Both the position numbers and the translations under genes were made by a program. A stretch of DNA of 64,000 bases, taken from assembly GCF_031143425.1 (NCBI RefSeq), contig NC_090443.1, positions 1,053,816,554 to 1,053,880,553 of the forward strand. The letters are read 5' to 3'. The notes beneath the pieces were generated by a model. That model saw nothing but the letters and a program-made list of their open reading frames with translations. It searched no databases and was not told the DNA's origin. The DNA comes from Pleurodeles waltl. Lineage: Eukaryota; Chordata; Amphibia; Caudata; Salamandridae. Shown one piece after another: positions 23,208 through 32,697 of this stretch; position 1 is the stretch's first letter, and each line of letters opens with the position of its first letter.

Positions 23208-23463
23208 TTGGTGGTGCAGCGGTGGGATAAGTACTTGTAACTGCTTTACCACTTTGTCATTGGTGCTTTTCATAAGAAAAACATATACCAAATACTTCAG
23301 AATATACACAGTAACCTAAACAGTTTAACTTCCCTTCTCTAAAACTTTCTAAAAAGTTTCTGAAAAGTTTCTGAAATCTTTAAAAAGTTTGAAAAAGTTT
23401 TTCTTTGTTCTTTAAAAAGTTCTAAAAACGTTTTTCTCTCTCTGTCCTAAACCTTTTTTTGTC
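23208..23463 (+). promoter_or_regulatory. Primer-binding site and leader of element A
   Basis: Directly after LTR A, TTGGTGGTGCAGCGGTGGG is in the position of a primer-binding site and starts with TGG after one base, as expected for pairing with a tRNA ending CCA. The family-B element has a related sequence at the same place (TTGGTGGATGAGCGGTGGGG). I cannot name the tRNA. The rest of the leader repeats the word AAAAAGTTT several times between 23345 and 23430. Confidence 0.6.
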
Positions 23464-25005
23464 ATGTCTGAAGTAGAGCTTACTCCCACAGTTGTCCAGG
23501 CAACACATGGGAATCTAAACTTTAAAAGTTTGAGGGGTCTCTGCACTGAAAGATGTTTAGCAATTGGTAAGAATCCTACAAAAGATCTTCTCCTTAGTCT
23601 TCTCCTAGAAAGTGACCAGAACCAGTCTGGCCCATCCCAGGATCAGGAGGCAGAGGAGGGGGGTACCCAGCCAGACTCAGAGGAGTCACCTGAGGATGCT
23701 GGGGAGGGTTCTTCCAAGGACCTGTCAGCTAACAGGCCATCTAGTGACACTGGTAGTGGGAGGGGGTCACACACTAGTAGGGCACCTTTCACTCCTAAAG
23801 GCCAGGTCACTAGAGTCCAGCCAGTTAGGGACAGGTCCCTTTCTGCTAATTCTCACATTTCTTCTGTGTCTCACAATTCCCAAGCCTCTCACCCTGAGGA
23901 TAACTTAATTGAAAGGGAACTCAGAAAGCTGAGGTTGGAAGAGGCCAGGCTGAAGCTTAAACAGCAGCAGCTGGCCTTAGGGAATCTTTGGATGTGGAAA
24001 GGGAAAGGTAGGGGCTGGGGTTAGTTCCCCGTGGTGGCAGCAGCAGTGTTTTTGATATTAATCCTGTTAGAGAGCAAGATTCCAGAAACCTGCATAAGAT
24101 AGTCCCCCCTTACAAGGAGGGGGATGACATTAACAAGTGGTTTGCTGCACTTGTATGGTACAGTTGGTCCCTCAAAGGCAGTGGGCTGCTATCTTGTGGC
24201 TATCTTTCACTGGTAAGGGTATGGATAAGCTTCTTAGTGTCAGAGAAAGGGATGCTAATAACTACAAAATTTTGAAGGATGCACTCTTGGATGGATTTGG
24301 CTTAACCACTGAACAATACAGGATTAAGTTCAGAGACACCAGAAAAGAGCCCTCTCAAGACTGGACAGACTTTGTAGACTGTTCAGTGAAGGCCTTGGAG
24401 GGTTGGTTACATGGCAGTAAGGTGACTGACTATGAAAGCCTGTATAATCTAATCCTGAGAGAGCATATTTGGAACAATTATGTGTCTGATTTGTTGCACC
24501 AGTACTTGGTAGATTCAGATCTGACCTCTCCCCAAGAATTCGGAAAGAAGGCAGACAAATGGGTCAGAACAAGAGTGAACAGAAAAGTTCATACAGGGGG
24601 TGACAAGGATGGCAAGAAGAAAGATGGTGAGACATCTCAGGATAAGCATGGGGATAAGGGTAAAACCAAAGATCCTTCTTCAAATCCTAAACACTCTTCA
24701 GGGGGTGTGGACAAATCGTCTTCCTCCTCTTCTTCACAACCCACACACATTAAAAAGCCTTGGTGCTATGTGTGTAAAAAATAAAGGGCATAGGCCAGGG
24801 GATAAGTCCTGTCCAGGTAAACCCCCTGAGCCTACCACCACTAATACATCAAACTCTAGTGACCCTAGCAGTAGTGGTAATAGTGGTGGGACTGCTGGCA
24901 ACAGTCAAAATAAGGGTGTAGTTGGGTTCACTTATGGGGCCATCATAGAAACTGTGGTAGTCAGTCCCAAGACAGTTTCTGTCACACCTGGTGGCATTGG
25001 CCTTA
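23464..25005 (+). pseudogene. Gag of element A (Gmr1-like Gypsy), with SCAN-like region
   Basis: ATG 23464 opens a 186-codon frame with an acidic Ser/Pro-rich middle and a coiled-coil-like end (RELRKLRLEEARLKLKQQQ). After frame breaks near 24000-24130 a second frame (24137-24784) reads ILKDALLDGFGLTTEQYRIK, DWTDFVDCSVKALEGWL and VSDLLHQYLVDSDLTSPQEF, a helical region like the SCAN domain, which mediates Gag assembly. A cysteine cluster CYVCK...GHRPGDKSC at about 24765-24815 is the zinc knuckle and spans one more frameshift in an A-run. The gene stops at 25005 where an inverted family-C element was inserted. At least three lesions; not functional. Confidence 0.85.
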
Positions 25006-27656
25006 TGTTAGAAATGGGGTATTTGATTGACAGTCAGGTTACCCCCTGTTCAAGCAAGGAACCTCACTCTAGACAGGGTAAAAGACAATCACCCTCAGCT
25101 AACCCCTGCTTGACCCCTTGGTAGCTTGGCAGAGCAGTAGGCTTAACCTCAGAGTGCTACGTGTAAAGTATTTGTACCAACACACACAGTAACTTAATGA
25201 AAACACTACAAAATGACACAACACAGGTTTAGAAAAATAGAAAATAATTATCTAAACAAAAAAAGACCAAAACTACAAAAATCCACCATACACAAGTCAA
25301 GTTATCAATAAAAATGCAAAAAGAGTATTTAAGTAGTTTTAAACACACACTAGCGCTGCTAGCGTGGAATTGTACCTGGTGTGTGTCAAAAATAACCCCG
25401 AACGGGTGGGTGTGAGTCGGAAATCCAGCCGCACAATGATCCGAAAACCCCGCAGCGCAGGTTGTGATCTCCTAGCCTCCGTCAGCGATGCTGCGCGTCG
25501 TTTCTTCTGCTCTGTGCATCGATTCTTCATCACGTTTCCTGCGAGCGTCGTTTCTCAGCTGCGGGACCGGTGGCGCGTCGTTTTTTCAGCTGCAGATCAG
25601 AGTTGCGTCAATCTTTTCCCCGCACAGCGCTCTGTGCGTGGATTTCCTTGTCTTTAGGCTGCCAGCTTCTCCTTTCAGGGTCCCAGGAACTGGATGGGCA
25701 CCACAGGGCAGAGTAGGAGTCTCTCCAGAGACTCCAGGTGCTGGCAGAGAGAAGTCTTTGCTGTCTCTGAGACTTCAAACAACAGGAGGCAAGCTCTAGA
25801 TCAAGCCCTTGGAGATTTCTTCTCAAGATGGAAGGCACACAAAGTCCAGTCTTTGCCCTCTTACTCTGGCAGAAGCAGCAACTGCAGGATAGCTCCACAA
25901 AGCACAGTCACAGGCAGGGCTGCTCTTCTTCCTCAGCTATTCAGCTCTTCTCCAGGCAGAGGGTCCTCTTGGTTCCAGAAGTGTTTCTAAAGTCTGTGGT
26001 TTTGGGTGCCCTTCTTATACCCAATTTCTCCTTTGAAGTAGGCCTACTTCCAAGTAAAGTCTCTTTTGAATGTGAAATCCTGCCTTGCCCAGGCCAGGCC
26101 CCAGAAACTCACCAGGGGGTTGGAGACTGCATTGTGTGAGGGCAGGCACAGCCCTTTCAGGTGTGAGTGACCACTCCTCCCCTCCCTCCTAGCACAGATG
26201 GCTCATTTGGAAATGCAGACTACACCCCAGCTCCCGTTGTGTCACTGTCTAGTGTGAGGTGCAACCAGCCCAACTGTCAAACTGACCCAGAAAGGGAATC
26301 CACAAACAGGCAGAGTCACAGAAATGGTATAAGCAAGAAAATGCTCACTTTCTAAAAGTGGCATTTTCAAACACACAATCTCAAAATCAACTTTACTAAA
26401 AGATGTATTTTTAAATTGTGAGCTCAGAGACCCCAAACTCCACATGTCCATCCGCTCCCAAAGGGAATCTACACTTTAATCAGATTTAAAGGGAGCCCCA
26501 TGTTAACCTATGAGAGGGACAGGCCTTGCAACAGTGAAAAACAAATTTAGCAATATTTCACTGTCAGGACATATAAACCACAATACTATGGGGGTCATTA
26601 CGACCCTGGCGGTCATGGACCGCCAGGGCCGGGGACCGCGGATGCGCCGCCAACAGGCTGGCGGTGCATCCAGGCCAATTCTGACCGCGGCGGTAAAGCC
26701 GCGGTCAGAAAAGGGAAACCGGCGGTTTCCCGCCGGTTTTCCCCTGGCATGAGGAATCCTCCATGGCGGCGCTGCAGGCAGCGCCGCCATGGGGATTCCG
26801 ACCCCCTTACCGCCAGCCTGGTTCTGGCGGTTGTGACTGCCAGAACCTGGTTGGCGGTAACGAGTGTCGTGGGGCCCCCTAACAGGGCCCCACCAAGATT
26901 TTCAGTGTCTGCATAGCAGACACTGAAAATCGCGATGGGTGCAACTGCACCCGTTGCACCCTTTCCACTCCGCCGGCTCCATTCGGAGCCGGCATCCTCG
27001 TGGAAGGGGGTTTCCCGCTGGGCTGGCGGGCGGCCTTCTGGCGGTCGCCCGCCAGCCCAGCGGGAAACTCAGAATTACCGCGGCGGTCTTTTGACCGCGC
27101 AGCGGTATTCTGACGGCGGTACTTTGGCGGGCGGCCTCCGCCACCCACCAAAGTCAGAATGAGGCCCTATATGTCCTACCTTAACCATACACTGCACCCT
27201 GCCCTTGGAGCTACCTAGGGCCTACCTTAGGGGTGTCTGACAAGTAAGAAAAGGGAAGGTTTAGGCCTGGCAAGTGGGTACACTTGCCAAGTCGAATTTA
27301 CAGTCAAAACTGCACACACAAACACTGCAGTGGCAGGTCTGAGACATGATTACAGAGCTACTTATGTGGGTGGCACAACCAATGCTGCAGACCCACTAGT
27401 AGCATTTGATTTACAGGCCCTGGGGAACTCTATTGCACTGTACTAGGGACTTACTAATAAATCAAATATGCCAATCATGGATAAGCCAATTACATATACA
27501 TTTTGTAAAGAAGCACTTGCACTTTAGCACTGGTTAGCAGTGGTAAAGTGCCCAGGGTAACAAAAACAGTAAAATCAGGGTCCAGCACATATCAACAACC
27601 TGGGGAACAGAGGCAAAAAGTTAAGGGAGACCACGCCAACGATGAAATGTCTAACA
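25006..27656 (-). repeat. 3' LTR of an inverted family-C Gypsy element
   Basis: On + it begins TGTTAGAAATGGGG and ends ATGTCTAACA, so on - it runs TGTTAGACATTTC to CCCATTTCTAACA. On the - strand it is directly preceded by a G-run (polypurine tract) and an RNase H coding end, which makes it the 3' LTR. The flank on its outer side is CCTTA (25001-25005); the partner copy is missing because the far end of the element is lost. It contains a 578-bp MITE. A solo relative is at 54489-55923. Confidence 0.87.
26590..27167. mobile_element. 578-bp GC-rich Harbinger-type MITE, hairpin-chain type
   Basis: It starts GGGGGTCATTACGACCCTGG and ends CAGAATGAGGCCC, with TAT on both sides (26587-26589 and 27168-27170), a 3-bp duplication. 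The interior is a run of palindromic modules, for example GGCGGCGCTGCAGGCAGCGC and CCCGCTGGGCTGGCGGGCG with its inverse. It is the same family as 32065-32694 but in the opposite orientation. Ends resemble those of the Harbinger element at 8771-17771. Its small open frames are by-products of GC-rich palindromes. Confidence 0.9.
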
Positions 27657-27671
27657 CGTGTCCCCCCCCCA
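27657..27671 (-). promoter_or_regulatory. Polypurine tract of the family-C element
   Basis: On the - strand a run of nine or more G, followed by ACACG, lies immediately before the LTR start TGTTAG. This is where plus-strand DNA synthesis would be primed. Confidence 0.75.
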
Positions 27672-27689
27672 GCTGAAAGTGGGGAGCAA

Positions 27690-28540
27690 CTACCCAACCT
27701 CATGGGAGTTCTCATCACTAAGGAAGAAGAACCTGGAAAGACCATCAGCATTGGCGTGCTCTGTACCAGGACGGTGTTCCACCGTAAAGTCAATCCCCTG
27801 TAGGGAAATGAACCACCTCAACAGTTTTGGATTCTCACCCCTCATCTGCATTAACCATCTGAGGGGCCTGTGGTCAGTCTGAACTCAGAAGTGAGTCCCA
27901 AACAAGTAGGGTCTTAGCTTCTTCAGTGCCCAAACCACAGGAAACGCTTCACGTTCTATGGCACTCCACCTACGTTCTCTGGGTAGTAACCTCCTGCTAA
28001 TGAAGGCTACGGGTTGATCTAGGCCCTCTTCATTAAGCTGTGAGAGTACTGCTCCAATACCATGCTCTGAGGCGTCTGTTTGCACAAACTCCTTGGAGCA
28101 GGGAGGTGCCTTCAGCACAGGTGCTGTGCACATGGCAGCCTTCAGGGCATCAAAAGCGTTCTGGCAAGCCTCTGTCCAGATCACTTTCCGGGGTTGCTTC
28201 TTAGAAGTCAACTCAGTTAAGGCGGTAACAATGGTACCATATCCCTTAACAAACCTCCTGTAGTATCCTGTGAGACCTAAAAAGGCTCTCACTTCAGTCT
28301 GGGTCTTGGGAGGCTCCCAAGCCAGAATTGTGTCAATCTTAGGCTGTAGGGGTGCCACCTGGCCACTCCCAACTTGGTGTCCTAAGTACACCACAGAACC
28401 CTGCCCTATTTGGCACTTGCTCGCCTTAATAGTGAGGCCTGCCTTCTGTAGGGCCTCTAACACTCTCCAGAGGTGTTGCGGGTATTCCTCCCATGTGGAA
28501 CTAAACACAGCAATGTCATCCAGGTTCCTTCTCAGGTGAC
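27690..28540 (-). pseudogene. Pol C-terminal part: reverse transcriptase end and RNase H of family-C element
   Basis: The - strand frame from 28550 to 27885 contains NLDDIAVFS (the YxDD box with Tyr changed), KCQIGQGSVVYLGHQVG, FLGLTGYYRRFVKGYGTI, then RNase H with QTDASEHGIGAVLSQ (first Asp) and REAFPVVWALKKLRPYLFG (Glu). After a TGA at 27885-27887 the same frame continues VQTDHRPLRWLM and EHANADGLSR to about 27690. Reverse transcriptase copies the genomic RNA and RNase H removes it. The upstream fingers and palm are missing, cut at about 28535. No integrase follows; the frame ends about 30 bp before the polypurine tract, as in Gmr1-like Gypsy elements, where integrase precedes reverse transcriptase. 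Confidence 0.9.
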
Positions 28541-28621
28541 AATATGCCAAAAGTATCTCAGAGGATATACTCCCTTAGGAGGTAATTAAAATACCAAAAT
28601 ATACACACAAACCAAAATCAT
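28535..28621 (-). repeat. Short inverted fragment of LTR A
   Basis: ACAATATGCCAAAAGTATCT and the following bases are the inverse of LTR A around 22870-22955. It abuts the broken reverse transcriptase on the left and unrelated retroelement sequence on the right, so it marks a rearrangement junction. Confidence 0.75.
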
Positions 28622-29122
28622 CATCAGGATCCTTCTCCAACAACAGGTGAAAAGGGCATCGCAGTATTCCCTACCCACCGTGCCATTCAGGATACCATTC
28701 CTGTGGTGGGAGAAACCTCTCCTGGGGTGGCACCTGTACCAAGGGAATCATCAGCTAACACAGCTGTACTCTCTGAGGTAGAAGTACCTCTCTGTGGGAT
28801 AAATGATATTGGTGAGAAAAAGTGCACCATTTTAGTTGACATGGAGCATCCCTCCAACCCTCCCAGAGAAACTTCAGTGCAGCAACCCTGCACTGCCTCA
28901 CAACACTTAGGATAGCAACCCTGCCCTAGTGTGGAGCTTATAGGACAGCATCCCTGCCCTGTTCCAACTCAAGAGAAACAGCAACCCCGTTCTCTCTTAC
29001 AGCCATATGGACAAAGATTTTGCCCAGCTATGGCTTTACTGAGACAGCATCCCTGCCTGGCATTCTCATCATTTGATATAGGTCCAGTGGACAATTCCCA
29101 CTGCTCTAAACTTAAACATACG
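28622..29122 (+). pseudogene. Internal retroelement remnant with repeated Q-[QH]-P-C-P motif
   Basis: An open frame at 28703-28915 reads ETSPGVAPVPRESSANTAVL and EVEVPLCGINDIGEKKC. From about 28880 a short unit is repeated with variations: QQPCTA, QQPCPSVE, QHPCPVP, QQPRS, QHPCLA, at 45-70 base spacing and partly across stops. The Pro/Glu/Ser style resembles the linker after protease in Gypsy elements of this type, though it could be from the 3' part. It ends where the family-B 5' LTR begins. I cannot assign a function. Confidence 0.45.
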
Positions 29123-31795
29123 TGTAAGGAAATGGCTCCCTGTTGCAATTACCCCCCACTTTTTGCCTGATACTGATGCTGACTTGACTGAGAAGTGTGC
29201 TGGGACCCTGCTAACCAGGCCCCAGCACCAGTGTTCTTTCACCTAAAATGTACCATTGTTTCCACAACTGGCACACCCCTGGCACACAGATAAGTCCCTT
29301 GTAAAAGGTACCAGTGGTACCAAGGGCCGTGTGACCAGGGCAGGTCCCTAAGAGCTGCAGCATATGTTGTGCCACCCTAAGGGACCCCTCATCTAACACA
29401 TGCACACTGCCATTGCAGATTGTGTGTGTTGGTGGGGAGAAAAAGGCAAAGTCGACATGCCATCCCCCTCAGGATGCCATGCATACAAAATACTGCCTGT
29501 GGCATAGGTAAGTCACCCCTCTAGCAGGCCTTACAGCCCTAAGGCAGGGTGCACTATACCACAGGTGAGGGCATAGCTGCATGAGCAATATGCCCCTACA
29601 GAGTCTAAGTCTATTCTTAGACATTGTAAGTACAGTTGTGGCCATATTAAGTATATGGTCTGGGAGTTTGTCAAAAACGACCTCCACAGCTCCATAATGG
29701 CTACACTGAATACTGGGAAGTTTGGTATCAAACTTCTCAGAATGATAAACCTACACTGATGCCAGTGTTGGATTTATTAAAAAATGCACACAGAGGGCAT
29801 CTTAGAGATGCCCCCTGTATTTTACCCAATTGTTCAGTACAGGACTGACTGGTCTGTGCCAGCCTGCTGCTGAGAGACGAGGTTCTGACCCCATGTGGTG
29901 AGGGTCTTTGTGCTCTCTGAGGACAGAAACAAAAGCCTGCTCTGGGTGGAGGTGCTTAACACCTCCCCCCTGCAGGAACTGTAACACCTAGCAGTGAGCC
30001 TCAAAGGCTCAGGCTTCATGTTACAATGCCCCAGGGCACTCCAGCTAGTGGAGATGCCCGTCCCCTGGACACAGCCCCCACTTTTGGCGGCAAGTCCAGG
30101 GGAGATAATGAGAAAAACAAGGAGGAGTCACCCACCAGTCAGGACAGCCCCTAAGTTGCCCTGAGATGAGGTGACCCATGCCTTTAGAAATCCTCCATCT
30201 TGATTTTAGAGGATTCACCCAATAGGAATAGGGATGTGCCCCCCCTCCCCTCAGGGAAGAGGCACCAGGAGGGTGTAGCCACCCTCAAGGACAGTAGCCA
30301 TTGGCTACTGCCCTCCCAGACCTAAACACATCCCTAAATTCAGTATTTAGGGGCACCCCAGAACCTAGGAAATCAGATTCCTGCAACCTGAAGACGAAGA
30401 AGGACTGCTGACCTGAAGCCCTGCATAGAAGACGGAGACACCAACTGCTTTGGCCCCAGCCCTACCTGCCTGTCTCCCCACTTCAAGAAAAACTGCAACA
30501 GTGACACCTCCCCCAGGGTCCAGCGACCTCTGAAGCCTCAGAGGACTACCCTGCATCTAAAAGGACCAAGAAACTCCTGAGGACAGCGCCCTGTTCCACA
30601 AAACTGCAACTTTGCAACAAAGAAGCAACTTTTAAAGACCACACGTTTTTCTGCCGGAAGTGTGAGACTTTCCACTCTGCACCCGACGCCCCCGGCTCGA
30701 CCTGCGGAAAACTAACTCTACAGGGAGGATTCCCCGGCGACTGCGAGCCCGTGAGTAGCCAGAGTTGAGCTCCCACAGCGACACCTGCAGAGGGAATCCA
30801 GAGGCTCCCCCTGACCAAGAACTGCCTGCTTCAAGGAATCCGACATCTGGAAAACACACTGCACCGGCAGCCCCCAGGACCTGAAGGAACCGAACTCCAG
30901 TGCAGGAGCGACCCCCAGGCAGCCCTCTTCCTAGCCGAGGTGGTGGTTACCTTGAGGAGCCCCCCCTTGCCTGCCTGCATCGCTGAAGAGACCCCCGGGT
31001 CTCCCCATTAAAACCTATCGCAAACCCGACGCCTGTTTGAACTCTGCACCCGGCCGCCCCTGTGCCGCTGAGGGTGTACTTTCTGTGCCTACTTGTGTCC
31101 CCCCTGGTGCCCTACAAAACTCCCCTGCTCTGCCCTCCGAAGTCGCGGGTACTTACCTGCTGGCAGACTGGAACCGGGGCACCCCTATTTCCATTGAAGC
31201 CTATGTGTTTTGGGCACCACTTTGACCTCTGCACCTGTCCGGCCCTGAGCTGCTGGTGTGGTAACTTTGGGGTTGCCTTCAACCCCCAACGGTGGGCTAC
31301 CTTGGACCCAACTTTGAACCCTGTAAGTGCTTTACTTACCTGTGAACCTAACAAATACTTACCTCCCCAAGGAACTGTTGATTTTTGCAGTGTCCATTTT
31401 TAAAATAGCTTATTGCCATTTTTGCCAAAACTGTACAGGCTATTGTGATGATTCAAAGTTCCTAAGATACCTGAGTGAAATACCTTTCATTTAAAGTATT
31501 GTTTGTAAATCTTGAACCTGTGGTTCTTAAAATAAACTAAGAAAATATACTTTTCTGTATAAAAACCTATTGGCCTGGAATTGTCTTTAAGTGTGTGTTC
31601 CTCATTTATTGCCTGTGTGTGTACAACAAATGCTTAACACTACCCTCTGATAAGCCTACTGCTCGACCACACTACCACAAAATAGAGCATTCGAATTATC
31701 TCTTTTTGTCACTATCTTACCTCTAAAGGGGAACCCTTGGACTCTGTGCATGCTATTTCTTACTTTGAAAAAGTACATACAGAGCCAACTTCCTA
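29123..31795 (+). repeat. 5' LTR of family-B Gypsy element, 2.67 kb
   Basis: It begins TGTAAGGAAATGGCTCCC and ends AGAGCCAACTTCCTACA and is followed by a primer-site-like sequence and gag. It is highly similar to 35217-37768 along nearly the whole length, and to the inverted solo copy at 9652-12328. AATAAACTAAGAAAATATA at about 31531 supplies a polyadenylation signal. CCGTGAGTAGCC at about 30749 resembles a splice donor. The left flank ATACG does not match the right flank of the 3' LTR. Confidence 0.92.
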
Positions 31796-32697
31796 CATTG
31801 GTGGATGAGCGGTGGGGTACAAGACTTTGCATTTGCTGGACTACTCAGTCAATACCTGATCACACTACTAAATTCCAAAAATTGTCATTAGAAACTGATT
31901 TGTGAAATTTGAGCTATTTTTAAAAGAAATTTAAATTCCTGCTAGGACCTTGTGTTAGTCCCTGTTAGCATTTCTTTTAGAGCTTAAAGGTTTTGTAAAA
32001 GTTTGGATTAAGTTCTAGAGATAGTTTTAGATTCTTAAAAAGTATTCCAACTTTTAGAGAAATAGGGCCTCATTCTGACCCTGGCGGACGGCGGAGGCCG
32101 TCCGCCAGGGTACCGCCGCTGAATGACCGCACCGCGGTCAGAAGACCGCGGCGGCCATTCAGACATTTCCTCTGGGCCGGCGGGCGCTCTCCAAAAGAGC
32201 GCCCGCCGGCCCAGAGGAAATGCCCCTGCAACGAGGACGCCGGCTCAGAATTGAGCCGGCGTAGTTGCAGGGGTGCGACGGGTGCAGTTGCACCCGTCGC
32301 GTATTTCAGTGTCTGCTTAGCAGACACTGAAATACTTTTCGGGGCCCTCTTACGGGGGCCCCTGCCGTGCCCATGCCATTGGTATGGGCACGGCAGGGGC
32401 CCCCAGGGGCCCCGCGGCACCCCCTACCGCCATCCTGTTCCTGGCGGGCGAACCGCCAGGAACAGGATGGCGGTAGGGGGTGTCAGAATCCCCCATGGCG
32501 GCGCAGCAAGCTGCGCCGCCATGGGGGATTCTAAGGGCAGCGGTAAACTGGCGGGAGACCGCCGGTTTGCCTCTTCTGACCGCGGCCGAACCGCCGCGGT
32601 CAGAATGCCCTGCGGGGCACCGCCGGCCTGTCGGCGGTGCTCCTGCCGACCCTGGCCCCGGTGGTCTTAGACCGCCGGGGTCAGAATGACCCCCATA
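31796..32697 (+). promoter_or_regulatory. Primer-binding site and gag leader of element B
   Basis: TTGGTGGATGAGCGGTGGGG directly follows the LTR. The original leader is about 270 bp plus the ATA triplet; the rest of this interval is a MITE (32065-32694) inserted directly before the gag start codon. Confidence 0.65.
32065..32694. mobile_element. 630-bp GC-rich Harbinger-type MITE made of consecutive hairpins
   Basis: It starts GGGCCTCATTCTGACCCTGG and ends GGTCAGAATGACCCCC, with ATA on both sides (32062-32064 and 32695-32697). Nearly all of it is back-to-back inverted repeats. Clear ones are at 32079-32110, 32119-32162, 32164-32222, 32223-32273, 32275-32300, 32301-32335, 32361-32397, 32418-32482 (30-base arms), 32485-32532 (23-base arms), 32575-32604 and 32617-32640. 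Arms are mostly perfect, which suggests a young copy or active conversion. No transposase is encoded; small frames here are palindrome artefacts. Confidence 0.92.

Noticed and set aside
26503..27162. Several overlapping GC-rich frames
   Set aside because: They are by-products of the palindromic MITE at 26590-27167 and occur on both strands.
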